This document shows positions 49,101 through 61,560 of a DNA stretch of 64,000 nucleotides, piece after piece. Source of the stretch: Asterella californica (Eukaryota > Streptophyta > Marchantiopsida > Marchantiales > Aytoniaceae). A model generated the notes under the pieces. That model was given only the letters and a program-made list of their open reading frames with translations. It was not told where the DNA came from and searched no databases. Each line of letters starts with the position of its first letter. Positions within the stretch are counted from its first letter, which is position 1. Both the position numbers and the translations under genes were made by a program. Location of the stretch: the NCBI GenBank assembly GCA_036924285.1, contig JAYKYS010000015.1, positions 6,448,001 through 6,512,000 on the forward strand, written 5' to 3'.

Positions 49101-49410
49101 ACGGTATATATCGACGAAGTTGATGCAAGGACAAAAACTTATCATGCCCATTGAAGAACACATACGCACTTGGAGTGTTTTATCTTAGGAGGATGATATG
49201 TCTACAGAATATCTTCTTGCTATTCGAATTTGTCAATTAGAGAGAAGATCCGAAGATGTAGAGATTGTGTTGGAGAAGTTGAAAGAGACGCGTTTGAGAA
49301 ACAAGAATAGATTTGATAAAAGTCATTGGTTAAGACCGAAGGAGATTAAGGAAGGAGATTGGGTGTTGGTGTACGATAGTAGTTGGAGCAGAGTTAGATC
49401 TCTTGGATGA
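46161..49410 (+). mobile_element. Decayed Ty3/gypsy retrotransposon, protease to integrase
   Basis: Pol-type segments follow in the normal gypsy order on the plus strand, broken by many stops and frameshifts. A retropepsin-like C-terminal segment comes first (FFVQDNTSYSVILDQLYI, 46161-46430). Reverse transcriptase follows, with LPQGATNS near 47499 and FLDD near 47560. The connection region (FFGACVFYHVCIPHFAHVVD) is at about 47840-47910 and RNase H end text (HIEGKNNPIIDMLSRARYE) at 48355-48411. An integrase zinc-binding segment (KERY, WPNMYRDVVQFVETCQTCQ) lies at 48770-48845. A post-integrase stretch (RLRNKNRFDKSH) follows at 49290. Most of the RT core is deleted. LTR ends were not found. Confidence 0.88.
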
Positions 49411-52400
49411 TGACAGAGAAGATTTGGATGTTGAAGATAATGCTAACGACGATATCAGTCAAGAGGACAAAAATATTGTGTGATGTCGACCACATCTTCG
49501 TGAGTGTTGGTGCATACCGGAGGATGCACATGTTTAGAAGGGGTGGATGTTGTGTTGTGATATGGCTCTTGTGTGAAATTCTCGTAGAACTTAGGATGTG
49601 GTTTTTTTTATGTTGCATGAACTTATCACATAACTCGTCGAACGGTGTGATGAATGTCACATCGCGATATCTATCTCAATGATCACACGGTAGTGAAACG
49701 TGTCAAATCAGCAATCTGTGCGTGTTCACTTCAGTGGTCTTTGTCATCGAATTTGGATATAAAATGATGGATCGAGAGTTCGTAAGACATTCTCTCTCAA
49801 CGAGTGATTCGTGAAGGTTCTTGAAGGTCTGCATGAAGAAGTGAAGAATTGCGGGAGTGGTGGTTATGGACGGAGGTTTGATACCAGCTCCAGATCTTTC
49901 TTTCTCGAATCCATTTCACATCAAGCTTCATTGCATTCACCGCGACGACTTTCGACAACGGTTAGTTAGGTATTTTGGTGACGAGTTCATGAGAAGGGTG
50001 ATGGAATTATTATAGCTTCAGGTGATCTTTTCGATTGTTACATACGGAGAGATTTGAAATCTGACGGTGTACATCTTGTTGGGATGAAGAATGGATCTCA
50101 ACTATCCAGGGAATATTTCTTTCAACGTACCGTTCATCGTAGATCATTTTCAGGTTGTAATAATGACTCTGTATTAGGCGGTGACTCAATTGTCCCATTA
50201 TGCGCTTCTGTGCATTAACGTTCCGCAAAGGATCTTTCAAAATATCTAAGGATTTGATGACTATTTTAAATGTTATTGGTGTCTAGTGTATCCTTGGGTG
50301 TTACAAGTCGTTCTAGTGGTAAAAGTTGAGTGAGAAAAAAACAAACCAAAAGCTCTTTTTGCTCTCATTGGTATACTTTTGGATAAATGGTGTTTTAGTT
50401 GATACTCTTGATGTTTTCTGTGGTTTCAAGAGGCTTCAGAGGGCCATTTCTGCGAAAAAGGATATGGTTGGAAAGCTCTCTACTAGAGCTACAATCTGGG
50501 CTGAAGATTCGAATGATTTCATGGAGGACTAAGAGCGCTATGATTGATTGAGTGGAGAGGGATATAATTCGTATCCATTGTAACGTTTTCGGTTTTTCCG
50601 AGAGACTTGTGAGAAGGTTTGAGGAGCTATCAGTTGGGTTGGAGACCTGACGACGAGCTAGCTATTTTGATATCAATTTCAGTTGACTCTTGATGATTTG
50701 GATTATGAACTGATCGATTGAAATTGAGAACTGTAGACGTGTTGAGATGGATATTGCGACCGTGATAGTCATGAGGGATTGACTATTTCTCAAGTTTTGG
50801 TCGAACTTCTTAGTGAAACTTTCCAATATTGAGGGATGTCTTATCAATAAGATATCTGGGGATGTTCATTTTGAATGATCGAATAAGTTGCTCAGGGTCT
50901 TGGATCAAATATACATGGGTATGTAAAGCACTTGAGTTAGTACAGATTACGGTTTGATCCATCTGAGAGTTGGTTTGAGGTTTCTGAAAATACTTCAGGG
51001 TAGGAATAAATGATCCAATAAAGCTTCTTATGAAATTTGATCATCATTGGTCGACTGGATTGAGAGAACTGAGATCTCAAAGTTCGAAGAAGCTTCTATT
51101 ATTATTCGATTTTGAATTTTGATCACATCTATTGTGATCTTTTGGTTCTTTTCGAGCAATTGGGGAGGATTTTGTTGCTGAAACTACATGCCTGCATATA
51201 ACTCGACATTATGAAGGTGTGAGGCTGATTCCAACTCTTTGTGATAAAGAAGAAAGGAGTCGCGGTGAGTCATAAGCCGTTGTTTAAGTTTTTAGAGCTG
51301 CTAGGTACTGTCATCATTGGTCTTATGTTGTGATCTGAGTAGTGTTTTGAAACATGCATGCTTTATCTTGCTGGAATGCTTAGTAGACCAAGGTGTACAA
51401 CAAGTTGTATTGAGACTCTATCAAGTTTGGTTGAGTGGCCTAGAGCATCTTTTGGTTGTACTAGATAGAGTTGTGGCAGTCGGATTGATGGGTAGTTAGC
51501 ATCGCTGGAAAGCTATTAAGTCATGCTTTTAGTACTATATAGTTAATTTCAGTTAAATGATACAAAGCTGAGTATTTCAGACAAAGCATAAAAGAATCTA
51601 TTTTAACACAATTTCTACAACTTATACGTACCACTCGGATCACAACAAGCTTTAACCTTGAATCGAAGGAGTATAAGATGAATTGCACTAGAAGAGTAGA
51701 TAGAGAACATTTAGGTTGAAAGATCTAGGTTTAGAGCCAACTTGTTCAAGCCACATATCTCTACACAGTCATATACTTAGTGTATTCTTAGACAAAAAAA
51801 CACGTTATACGATAGTTGATGAGCTCGACGTGAAACGTCTAAGGTGAGAGATACGTGTGGTTTTGCAACCATGGACGTTGAAGGGTTGTCTCATTTCATA
51901 GATGAGGCTTCTACTTCTGGTGAGGCTCCAAAAATTATCAAACTTAGTAGGTCTGAGACATACGATTGCTCGAGGTATTCGCATTCATAATGCAATAACA
52001 ACGAGTCATTGAACACAAAGAGGCAATGGCTACTAAAGGCTTGCAATCTATTGTGAGGTTGCTAGATCATTTTTGACAGGAAAAACATCTCTAAGTACCT
52101 AAAGTACTATTCTCGAGATGGAGTTGAGTTGAGTTGAGTAAGGTATCAGAAAGAGAGATGGTGAGTACGTTTGAGCTTGTTGTCGTACCGTAACAAAATA
52201 TATGACAGTAATGCTTGTTGGTATCCTCTAACTATTGACATCGGCAATAGATCGGTATCTCTGTATCAATTCGTCAATGAGACTCATCTGACAATCTCAT
52301 CTCTCTCCACATACAAGTATCATTGTACTCGTATGTCAGACTGCAAGATAATAGCCAAATGAGTGCTGATCCCACTCAATAGATCGAGCAAATGTACATC

Positions 52401-52900
52401 TTGTTATGGATATTGTCTACAATTGACGTAATATTCAAAAGTGATAACGTTACTGGTCCAGTAGTAAGAACATCACTTGACTCAAGTACTGGTGGTACAA
52501 AAGCTTCGCTTAAAGCTTCATGTACAACTAGTCAGCGTACTGCTGCAGCTTTGATCTTGAACTCCAAAGTGGGACATCCAAGGTAGACAGAACCACCCCA
52601 CTCATACTAGGTACATTTTTCGTCTGTTTCGATATCGAAGTATCTTTCGCATGGAAGTTGTCCTCCAACGACTCATTGATGTTGTATCATAAAATGCGGA
52701 AGATGTATATAAGAATACAAAGGTTATTTTGCTACGGAAAGTGTGTGCGATCTAGAAAGAAGAAGAGCAACAGCTCTAAGTGTCAAATATCCAATCCAAT
52801 CCTTCAATATTATCTTTTTATACAGAAAAATTTACAACCAAACTTCAGAGATCTAGCAATAATCCACACAAATTTCTGAAACTAAAATATGTCAACTTCT
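49411..52900. other. Probable retroelement 3' region and AT-rich spacer
   Basis: The first part may be the 3' UTR and LTR of the gypsy relic to the left; a TATA-like GATATAAAATG lies at about 49757. Phrases such as GGAAAGCTCTCTACTAGAGCTACAATCTGGG (50471 on, split by small changes) resemble, in reverse orientation, the units of the array at 52.9-55.1 kb. No genes are recognised. Confidence 0.4.
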
Positions 52901-52949
52901 TTACATAACTCTCAAAAATATCTTTCCAATGGTACCTAAAGTGTTCAGA

Positions 52950-55065
52950 ACGGACCTCCTTACAAACAATTATGCCTCTTCAAAGATTTATATCTCTTTA
53001 TTCTCCATCTTCTCCTACCGTTCTATTTCGATATGTGTCCCGAAGTTCACTTGAAAGTTGACCATTTTTCCAAATATGAGTTTCCAAACTCCATCTCTTC
53101 GAAAAGCTGATTCTGATGATATCCAACAAGTCCCAAATTGACCTTCGAGCAAGAAGTTATATCGCCTCAAGGTCGTATCACTCTCTTCTCTCTCACTTCA
53201 ACTTCGGGATGTGTCTCGAAGTTCATTTGAAAAGTAACTTGACTAAACTCCAATCTGACCCTTTCAATTTGTTCTTCTCGTCAAGCCAATTCCAACAATA
53301 TCAAATTTGTCTGAAATAAGCTCTTGTGTACGAAAGTATGCTCTCCAAAGATATCTCCTCGTTTTTCTCTTCCGTCTCTCTATTAAACGTTGGGACGCGT
53401 CTCGAAGTTCAATTATTTTGTGCTTGCTATTTTCCCAAAAATGAGCTCTCCAAGATGTTCCACTCGTCAAGTAGACTCTAGCGATACCAAAAACATCCTT
53501 AACGGTGTAACAGTGAGAGTCTCTCTTAGGGAGAGGCGGACCTCCTGACTGTGACTGATTTTGAAATCGATAAAAAAAAAAACAGACTGCTGCCAACGAT
53601 CAAAACTCAAATTTGATCTCTTGCATCTACCAAATCAAAGCAGACATTCAAATATGTGCACATAGGTCTTTTACGACTCAATAAACTTTATTCCAGTATC
53701 AATTTTACCACCAAAATCTTCAGTGATCAAAAATCTCTCCTCTCACTCCTACGCGCCTCTCCTCTGATCATCAGATTCACCTCCAAACAGTATAGTAGAT
53801 AAAATGCAAGCTCCCTAACTCTTATCTTTCTCTCTGCGGCAACCTCTCAACTGAAATCCCTCGGAAAATTGATCTCTCAATCTCTGGCTTCTCCTGCACG
53901 TCCCGACGGCTTTCCCTTGGGCAAAAGATAGAATACCCTCCTTTCATGACGCCGATTGTTTTTTCCAAATCCTAACACCTCTGCTTAGCTAGGGTCCTTA
54001 TAAGCAGACATACTTATCAAGTAAGTAGGCCCTCTGCCAAGCTAGACCCTTCTTATTATTTACGTAACAACCAAGCAGGCCCGCTGTTAAGCTGGACCCT
54101 TGATTAATAAACATTTCCTGACTCTCTATGCCATCTTGATTTTATCACAAGCCATCCAATGTAGGCCGAAGCTCCTACACTTATGGGATCACCCACAAGA
54201 CTTACAGCCCCCCATATGCACACCAAGTACCTCTCATGGTATAATCAGATGGCATGCGACGGCTTAGACCAAGAAGTCAAAGATTAAAGGAGATATTGAT
54301 CTCCCACCCCTAGATATGCAGGATGTTGTTGCATATCCAACATAGACTCCCTTCCAGGAGGTCAACATGCTCGAATAAGAAACACAGGTCAAGGAGAATT
54401 GATCTTGAGACCACTTTTCTCTTAAGTGGGTGTCCTATCACTAAGATGGTCTCTGTTTCAGTTCAAAAAGAAAATACGGATTTGAAATACAAATACAATA
54501 CAAATACAATACATTCGATACAAATCGATACAAATCAACAGATTTTTCTCTTTCGCACTTTTCATAACTCAAGACTTGTACTTACTATTACTAAGGACGC
54601 TTTTTCTCGCAATCGAAAGCATGAAGTCGCTCCTCTTGACGAGCTCCGCATTCTGGAACTTTTCTCTCCCTTCAAGGTGATATTTCAACCCAAGCTAAGG
54701 TGCAGCTTGTCAAGCATAACCCCAGCTTAGCTCCTGCCCAGCTTGATAAACTAGGGCGCAGCTTCTTGAACAAATGTCAATTGAGTGTCTTCTGAAGTTT
54801 TGTTTCATCGTGTGGAATGCCACGCACTACGACAACGGACTCTTGAGCTAAGAATTATGCTTTCCCAAGCACGAACCCTTCTATGTCACCCATCATTTTA
54901 TACTTGGTGATATTCACAAACTGAGCTCTCCAACTCGTCGGGCAATTCCTACGACACCAAATTTGACTAAAACGGACTCTCGACTAAAGAGCTATATCTC
55001 CTCAAAGTTTTTCCACCACTTCCTCCCAAACATTGAAGTTCACTTCAAGTTTGTCTCTTCTACAA
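52950..55065. repeat. Degenerate tandem array, about 180-bp units
   Basis: Units share, in order, GAGCTCTCCAA or a variant, CTCGTC, GAYACCAAATTTG, GACTCT, GAGCTATATCTCCTC, and a CCGAAGTTCACTTGA-like phrase. The last phrase occurs at about 53039, 53214, 53400 and 55035; the first three are spaced 176 and 186 bp apart. Between about 53600 and 54850 the pattern is interrupted by unrelated sequence. Similar arrays occur in untranslated parts of large plant gypsy elements. Confidence 0.6.
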
Positions 55066-55079
55066 CAGATAAGTGGCTA

Positions 55080-55165
55080 GCTAACTTAAGGATGCATCCT
55101 TAAGTTAGCAATGTTAGCATTCGATAACTTCTTTAATCTTCGGGTCTCAAAGTTAAAGAAGTTAT
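55080..55165. repeat. 30-bp perfect palindrome followed by a 13-bp stem-loop
   Basis: Bases 55080-55109 (GCTAACTTAAGGATG and its exact complement) form a spacer-less perfect palindrome. Fifteen bases later ATAACTTCTTTAA (55124-55136) pairs perfectly with 55153-55165. No gene is nearby. Confidence 0.9.
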
Positions 55166-55379
55166 TTTTTGGTTCTTAGCTGATTTCCAACAAGAAATGA
55201 ATGTTGAACTTTGAGATGCATACCGAAATTCACCGATGATCCGCTTGACCTTCTCGACACATTTTACTCAACCTGACCCAGACCAAAAACATGGAGTAAA
55301 TTAGGAAGCCTGTCGATATTTAGACTTAATATTTTTCTAAAATGATCTCGACGACATGGCTTTTATACCTTTGATAAGT

Positions 55380-55870
55380 GACCCACCTAGATCTACATGT
55401 CGTCTCTATGTTCAACCACATGCGCACATGCAAACAACAACATGACACCCATGCAAGATGTTACATATTACACATGGCTACTATCACATCAACAACTCGA
55501 ACCATTTTGACAACCATCCAATCAGCACTCGTCATGTCAATCTTATCCACAATGGTCCACATCAGCACTATACCACCATGTGTCATCACCAGATCACACA
55601 TGTATCAGTGTTATGTTAGCTCTCGCCGTCACATCATCACCACGTCAGCAAAAATTGACACGTGTCAACTTTTCATAACGCATTTTCACTTTTTGACACG
55701 TGTGAAAAAGTACCACGTCAGCACTGGATCTGCCATGTCAGCATGATGACACTATAAAACTTTAAAAAATTAAACTGACCGTAATTCTTTCGTCTTGGCT
55801 CCATTCGCAACGATAAAAACATCAATTTTGGTCTCCTCGACAAGGCCTATCCAATGCTGCTGTCAGAACC
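55380..55870 (-). mobile_element. LTR-like fragment of a minus-strand retroelement
   Basis: The reverse complement of 55755-55860 aligns with 12280-12394 (see that entry). The adjoining stretch 55490-55745 is rich in ACGTCAGC and CATGTCAGC phrases and has two G-box palindromes (TGACACGTGTCA at 55657 and TTGACACGTGTGA at 55693). Its place just downstream, on the minus strand, of the gag-protease relic suggests the 3' LTR of that element. Confidence 0.5.
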
Positions 55871-56239
55871 ATGTTTACAGTAATTTGAGAAAATATTTTC
55901 TCCACGATCTTGGTTTCACATCATAGCTGTCTACGACATGATATCAAGTGAAGTGACAGCCAAACTGAATGCAGCAATTGAGGCCATGTCTACAATGCTT
56001 AATTCTACCACCCAAACTGATAAATGGCTCACTCGTACGTCATTGGACCGTCATCTTGGTTTATAGAAGGTTGTCTCCTCCCAGTAGTCGATCATGAAAT
56101 CCATAAGACATAACACGGTCTCATCAACCAAGATGTCATAAGACTCTACACTCGTAACAATGACTTTGGCTTTCACCGTCGAGCCATCCATCGGGTGATC
56201 CTACTGAACTCTCACGATCAATCTCTCGTGTGTCATAAA

Positions 56240-58800
56240 CTAGGTCGATTCTATTGACCTACCTAGATATGTTTGAATCTGAAATGGGCATCTCTCTATC
56301 TCAATCTTGCATAGACCTAAACCCGCAACCGCTGCACTCTCTAACATCAAGAGTTGTGTCCCAAAGTCCAACAAGACTCGCTGTGGTTTGTACACCTTTC
56401 TAGAAGATCCCACTTCTGTTGTCCAACAACACCACACTTGGTATCAACTTAGCCCATGACACTTAGCAACTTAACTCAATGATCGGTCTAGCTGGCAACT
56501 CTATTTGTCTTGCAATCACTGCTTGTCATGAACCACTGGTAACCGTCCTGATCCTTGATTTAGTGGACGAGCCTATCATACCACAGTCAACCAATTTTGT
56601 ACTAGAAGCACCAATATCGTCGCTCTCACAGAACGGGTTAGTCAACCAGAACACTGGAGTCAATCCAACTCCCAATGTCTCATGTCCGTGGCGGAGAATA
56701 GCAAAGACTGCATTACTGACGTAGCCGTCCCTAATATTGATTTGGACATTGCATTTGTGGATGTAACCGGTCGACATGCGTCGCATCCACTTGACAACAA
56801 CACCCAACTCAACTGCATCAATAATAGATCGACTATGAACTATAGATAATGTCCTCAATGTCTTTGATAAATTAAAGGAATGAACAAGTTTGGTTTGTCT
56901 ACCAACTTTTCCTCTTTGTGGATCCAACTCCATTGATGTCTCTCATGGACTAGGGTAATATTACGAGTATGATCGATCTGATCTCTATCAAGTGTTGGAT
57001 CTCTATCTCTAGCTTGACCAACTCGATCTCCTTGAGCTCCTCCTTCTCCTCCTCCTACTCGATCTGTATCTATCGTCAAGACTCTCTCTTGTCGCAACTC
57101 CGAATGGAGATCAAAACATCGATTGGTAGTGTGATCATACTGATGACAATGGTCATATTGTCATATTGACAAACCTCTTGAGATTTCTCATGAATCTCAT
57201 GCCCACCACTTTATGGACACTCTCTCTTACCATCACAAGTCCAACAAGTGATATTGACTTGTTGTTGACTAGAGAACGAAAGTTATGACTCACTATACCC
57301 TATGGTGCTCCTTGGGTCTGTGGAGATGCACTCCAATCTCGTGAACCAAGCTATTATGGGGCCTGCTGCATCCAAGAAGAAATAGATGTGTCTTGTGCTA
57401 CATCTCTGCTAAATCCAGCAGTCACCACCCTCTCTTCTACCATGTTGAGCTCTATCACTCAGCCAAACCAAAGACAACGGTCATTGTAGGTGACATTGCT
57501 TATAACTGAGTCATCTCGAACTCTCTGTCGTAACTCTTGGTCCAATATCTCAAACCAAAACTGAACTGTCTATGCCTTCGTCATGTCTTCGTCATGCCTT
57601 GCATGATACTTATCAATCGTCTCATGTCAGTGTAAGGTCCGCGTAGACTCTCTCCAGTCTTCAGTCGGAACTCTTGTGGATCTCTCAACTTGTCGGTCCG
57701 CACACCTTGATAGTTCTTTTGCAAACACTAGAAGAACTGAACCACTAGGTTAAACCTTGGTGGTGTACCGGTGATACTGTCACTTCCTCCACTACTACTA
57801 GCAACTCGTGTTATCGCACTAGAACTCGTTGGTGTAACGTCTCGAAAACTGTGTAATAGTGATTGAAATGTAATTGGATGACCAATGTTATCTCCACAAC
57901 TCAATCTCCACACCATAGTCTCGTCTAAACTCATGGTAATCGTCCATAAGTGATCCCTCCAAGTGTTGAAACAACCCCTTCCATGTCATGAAGGGTGTAA
58001 ACAACTAAGAGTTCTACATCTACTACATGTCACACCAACTGTCTAACTATTGGATGAAGTCATCCAACTCAATCGTACTCATTGTACTCATCGCTCGGGG
58101 TCCTTTGTGACCCCATAGATCTCGTCCATGTCCCACAATAACGATGTGTTGACACAATGTGTAACCACTATTTGGATCGATATCCGTCGTTGGTAAAACT
58201 GATGATAATGATTGATATCTCACGCCATTACATATAAACCCATTGCGTACTGTAGAGGAACCTCCCTCTAGACCTCCAAAGAACTGCGTGATGACAAAAG
58301 CTCGTGCCAACTGTGAACAAACCACTCAAAGCAGAACACTAATAATTCGGTATCACACGTTACCACACTATCTGTTTGTATTGATGTAACCTATCCTCTA
58401 CTAAGATGGATACGGATGATCTGTACTTACAATCACCACACAAACTCCTAGGTCTGTTGGTCCACAAGTCAACCTCACCGTAAGAAAAACAAAGATAGTA
58501 TGATTGGTCTGCAATTTCATTCTCACTATCGACAGCATACTAGAGTGAACCACTCTAGAACATCAAAGCCAACACAAATAAACATGACGTACCAACAGGA
58601 AGCAAAGCATGGAAGGGGTCCAATCACAAGAAGTTCAAACAAGAACTCTCCACACAAAACATACACAAAAAGAGAAATCCAGTCCTTCTCGGACTTACTC
58701 TATCTCCATCCAGTAGCCATATGCATAATATATGACAACCGATAGTTAAGATAGTGTATAGAGTCACTAACTAGGTGTCCTACTAGCTAATAGTCTCTAG
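56240..58800 (-). mobile_element. Gypsy-type retroelement relic, copy 2: leader, gag, zinc knuckle, protease
   Basis: On the minus strand a leader (58800-58330) is followed by gag-like text, for example TPPRFNLVVQFF at about 57735 and QFWFEILDQELRQRVRD at about 57550-57500. After IELNMVEERVVTAGF at about 57430-57400 comes a damaged zinc knuckle (CWTCDGKRECP, about 57240-57205), then an Arg/Asp/Gly-rich stretch. Retropepsin-like text ends it (FAILRHGHETLG at 56705, LLDFGTQLLMLESAAVAGLG at 56365). Reverse transcriptase, RNase H and integrase are absent between 56240 and the LTR-like part at 55870, so the element is internally deleted. Many stops and frameshifts are present. Confidence 0.8.
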
Positions 58801-61300
58801 CGACATCCACCGTAATGCACCTAGTACTCACCATCAAACATCTTCTCACATGTACTACACATTTATCTAACGTGCAGAATATGCTATCGTAAGGCTACCT
58901 TTTCCTACTAGGATGAGAGTCATCACATCACTTCTCTCTGAATGTCCTACATGTGATTCTAAAGCCTTTAGGAAGTGTGTAAATATCTACGCGTTTCACT
59001 ATGTAACACCAAGAGCAAGTGGTTTAGTGGTAGATGAACTATAAGCTACGAGCAATTAAGCAACTTCACTAAGAATAGTGTTCGGATGGATGATCTGATT
59101 TTGAGACCCCTCACACAAGTAGAAAGTTGTCTCTAACTTGCACGCCAGCAAGCTGACTTGCTGGCTCCACTTCACAAACGTGCAATATCTCAATATGTTT
59201 TTAGACGTCTCAACAAAATCAAACAATTTTGGTTGCATTCGAACCATCTCGTCAACACGCTCCTGGTACACCCTTCGCAGAAATATCATCAACAATTGAC
59301 AACACGGCATCTGCCGATGCAAATCAGCTGACCCACTATAATAGAAATTGGATTATAATAACCAATTTTGATAGTGTTTTTGCACCACCTCTCTACCAAA
59401 TACTCCAAAGAACTCGTACAAGAATCAGCAGTCTGATCAACAAGCGGTCTAAAATTGAACTCCGCATACACGCACACTTGCAAATCAAAGGTATCATCAA
59501 TCTACGCACTCCAAAAATACCATAGACAAAACTTCACGACTTGAAATCACTCAAATCAGACCTCGCGATTCACTTCTTTCGAGTAATCTTCTATCCGTCC
59601 GTACTAGCGGAGCCATTATACATGGTAGGACACTCCACATTGACGATAATTCTGCTACTAGACGCATGATCGTTCCGCTACTGGATAGCCAAAATTTCAT
59701 TTTAATACTCATCATCGACGAACATAATTACGGAGATTTTTCACTTTTATTTGAATTTATATCCAATATGATTTTATTTAATTAAAATTTATAAATAATA
59801 TCAACAATATTTGGAAGTTTTATTAAAATTTATGAAATTTCAGATTGCCTTGAAAGTGCTTACAAGACTTGATGATAAATATCGATGGATATCACATTAC
59901 TAGATCACATAAAAGTCTGAAAATATGGACAAGTTCAAGAATCTAACTCTCTACTGGATAACATAGATTGTACAACTATGAGGTTGACAGACATACATAT
60001 CTAACAAGGTGACAAAGAACATAATCATACCAATGCATGCGACGATTGAATAATCTTCGAAAAGAGATCAGTATATGACTTCTCTCGATTCAGCCCGAAC
60101 ATAGTAGAATAGTGTAACCAATCTCTAGCCCGAGACACGATCGTCAAAATCTCTTTGAAAGAAAGACAACAATCGAACCGTGCTCAACAAGTTAAAACAT
60201 ACTTCTGATATTTCTTGAAGTGGATAAAAATATTATATTATAACGATAGATCATGCATAACATGCTGCTTGAACGAGAGATGAATTATTTATCCTTTGGT
60301 TTATTACTTGCTGGCTTGAACACCCGTCAGTTAGTAACTCACTAGTTTAGGCAGAGGTGTCCGTCGAGAATGTTCTCGAGTTTGAAAAAAAACTCCCATT
60401 AGTCATATTCCAAGATGGGTTATGTGAGATTAAATCTTTTATAATTTCTTCCTCCGGGGTGTTATGTCGATGTTCTTGATGCAAAAGAAAAGTTGAAATG
60501 AAGTCATCAGTTTGGTTTCAAATTTCATACGTTTGATAATGAGAATCAATAGTGATCTGACGGATGCAATGTTAGTGTCTGTTATATTTCACGCTTTATA
60601 TTGCCAAGCGTAGTTGGTTAAAATAATTATTGAAAAATTAAAACATAATATAATATAAATATAACAAAAAACTATATTTGCAATGAAAATAAAGACTAAG
60701 CATCAACGATTTATTTGAATTAAACTTCACTCCTTCCCAAGTTTTAAGATCGATGCTTATTTCCCTCTCTCTTCTTAATCATCTAATAATAAGACAAAAT
60801 ATATTATATGACAGAAGTCACACTAATTATGCTAATGCATAACAACAACTCCGGAGAAGCAACGCGACGGAGATAAGTCTTGAGCTCCAAACTCACGCTA
60901 GTAAGACAAGGTATTGATGTCTAGAGGACAAGAAGAGTAAACAATGTGATACCCACGATAACTTAAAGATACTTAGGATGCCTTTGCAGTAAAATTGTGT
61001 GATCATAGATTTATAATTAATCAAAATCTAAATTATTTCACAATACATCATATGTGGTAAGTACATCATGGTTACCTTGTTACGTTCGAGATGATAAAAC
61101 ATCAGTGTAAAAGAAACATAGAAATAAGTTATACCATGCTAGAAAGAGAATTATACTCCTTCTTTAATTCCTAGTTTCACTATCGACAAATAGACATGAC
61201 AAAGCAATGTCTCGAGTGGTACCTGTAGTGGTTTTCAATTTGCTGAGCATGGTTAGACTCCTATTTTTGCTCTAGGGGGTTTTGACATACGAGTCTCATG
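58801..61300. other. Non-coding, AT-rich to the right
   Basis: No recognisable gene. From about 59700 the sequence is strongly AT-rich. Just left of the SINE, short repeats of TTAGAGATGATGTATA-type text occur at about 61300-61352. Confidence 0.45.
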
Positions 61301-61355
61301 TTTAGAGATGATGTATACTTAGAGATGATGTTTAGAGATGATGTATGATGTATAC

Positions 61356-61560
61356 CGAAGATCGGTGGCTGAGTTGGTTGGGCCTCAGACCTCTAAGCGA
61401 AAGGTTTGAGGTTCGAGCCCGCCTGCTCCCGTTTGGAGGTACAAGAAGTAGCTGTGTGTGCTATGTGTGCAATCTGGTCCGGGTACGCTGTGGTTACCCC
61501 AAAGGACAGTCCCATGCCCCTCGAAGGGATTAAGCGGACAAGTTAATAACTTTTTACGGT
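61356..61560 (+). mobile_element. tRNA-derived SINE
   Basis: A pol III A box (TGGCTGAGTTGG, 61366-61377) and a B box (GGTTCGAGCCC, 61410-61420) are correctly ordered and spaced (44 bases start to start). The flanking bases cannot form a tRNA acceptor stem, and an unrelated body of about 130 bp follows, so it is a SINE rather than a working tRNA. The 3' end is not certain. It probably lies in the T-rich stretch near 61545-61560. Confidence 0.7.

Noticed and set aside
55378..55746. A 122-aa plus-strand frame rich in His, Thr and Met
   Set aside because: It lies in the LTR-like stretch of the minus-strand element, and its composition comes from repeated CATCA/GTCAGCA text.
59008..59050. A tRNA-like A-box phrase (TGGTTTAGTGGTAGA)
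   Set aside because: No B box follows at a workable distance.
61362..61432. A possible functional tRNA gene
   Set aside because: The A and B boxes are present, but the acceptor and anticodon stems do not pair. A SINE head explains it better.
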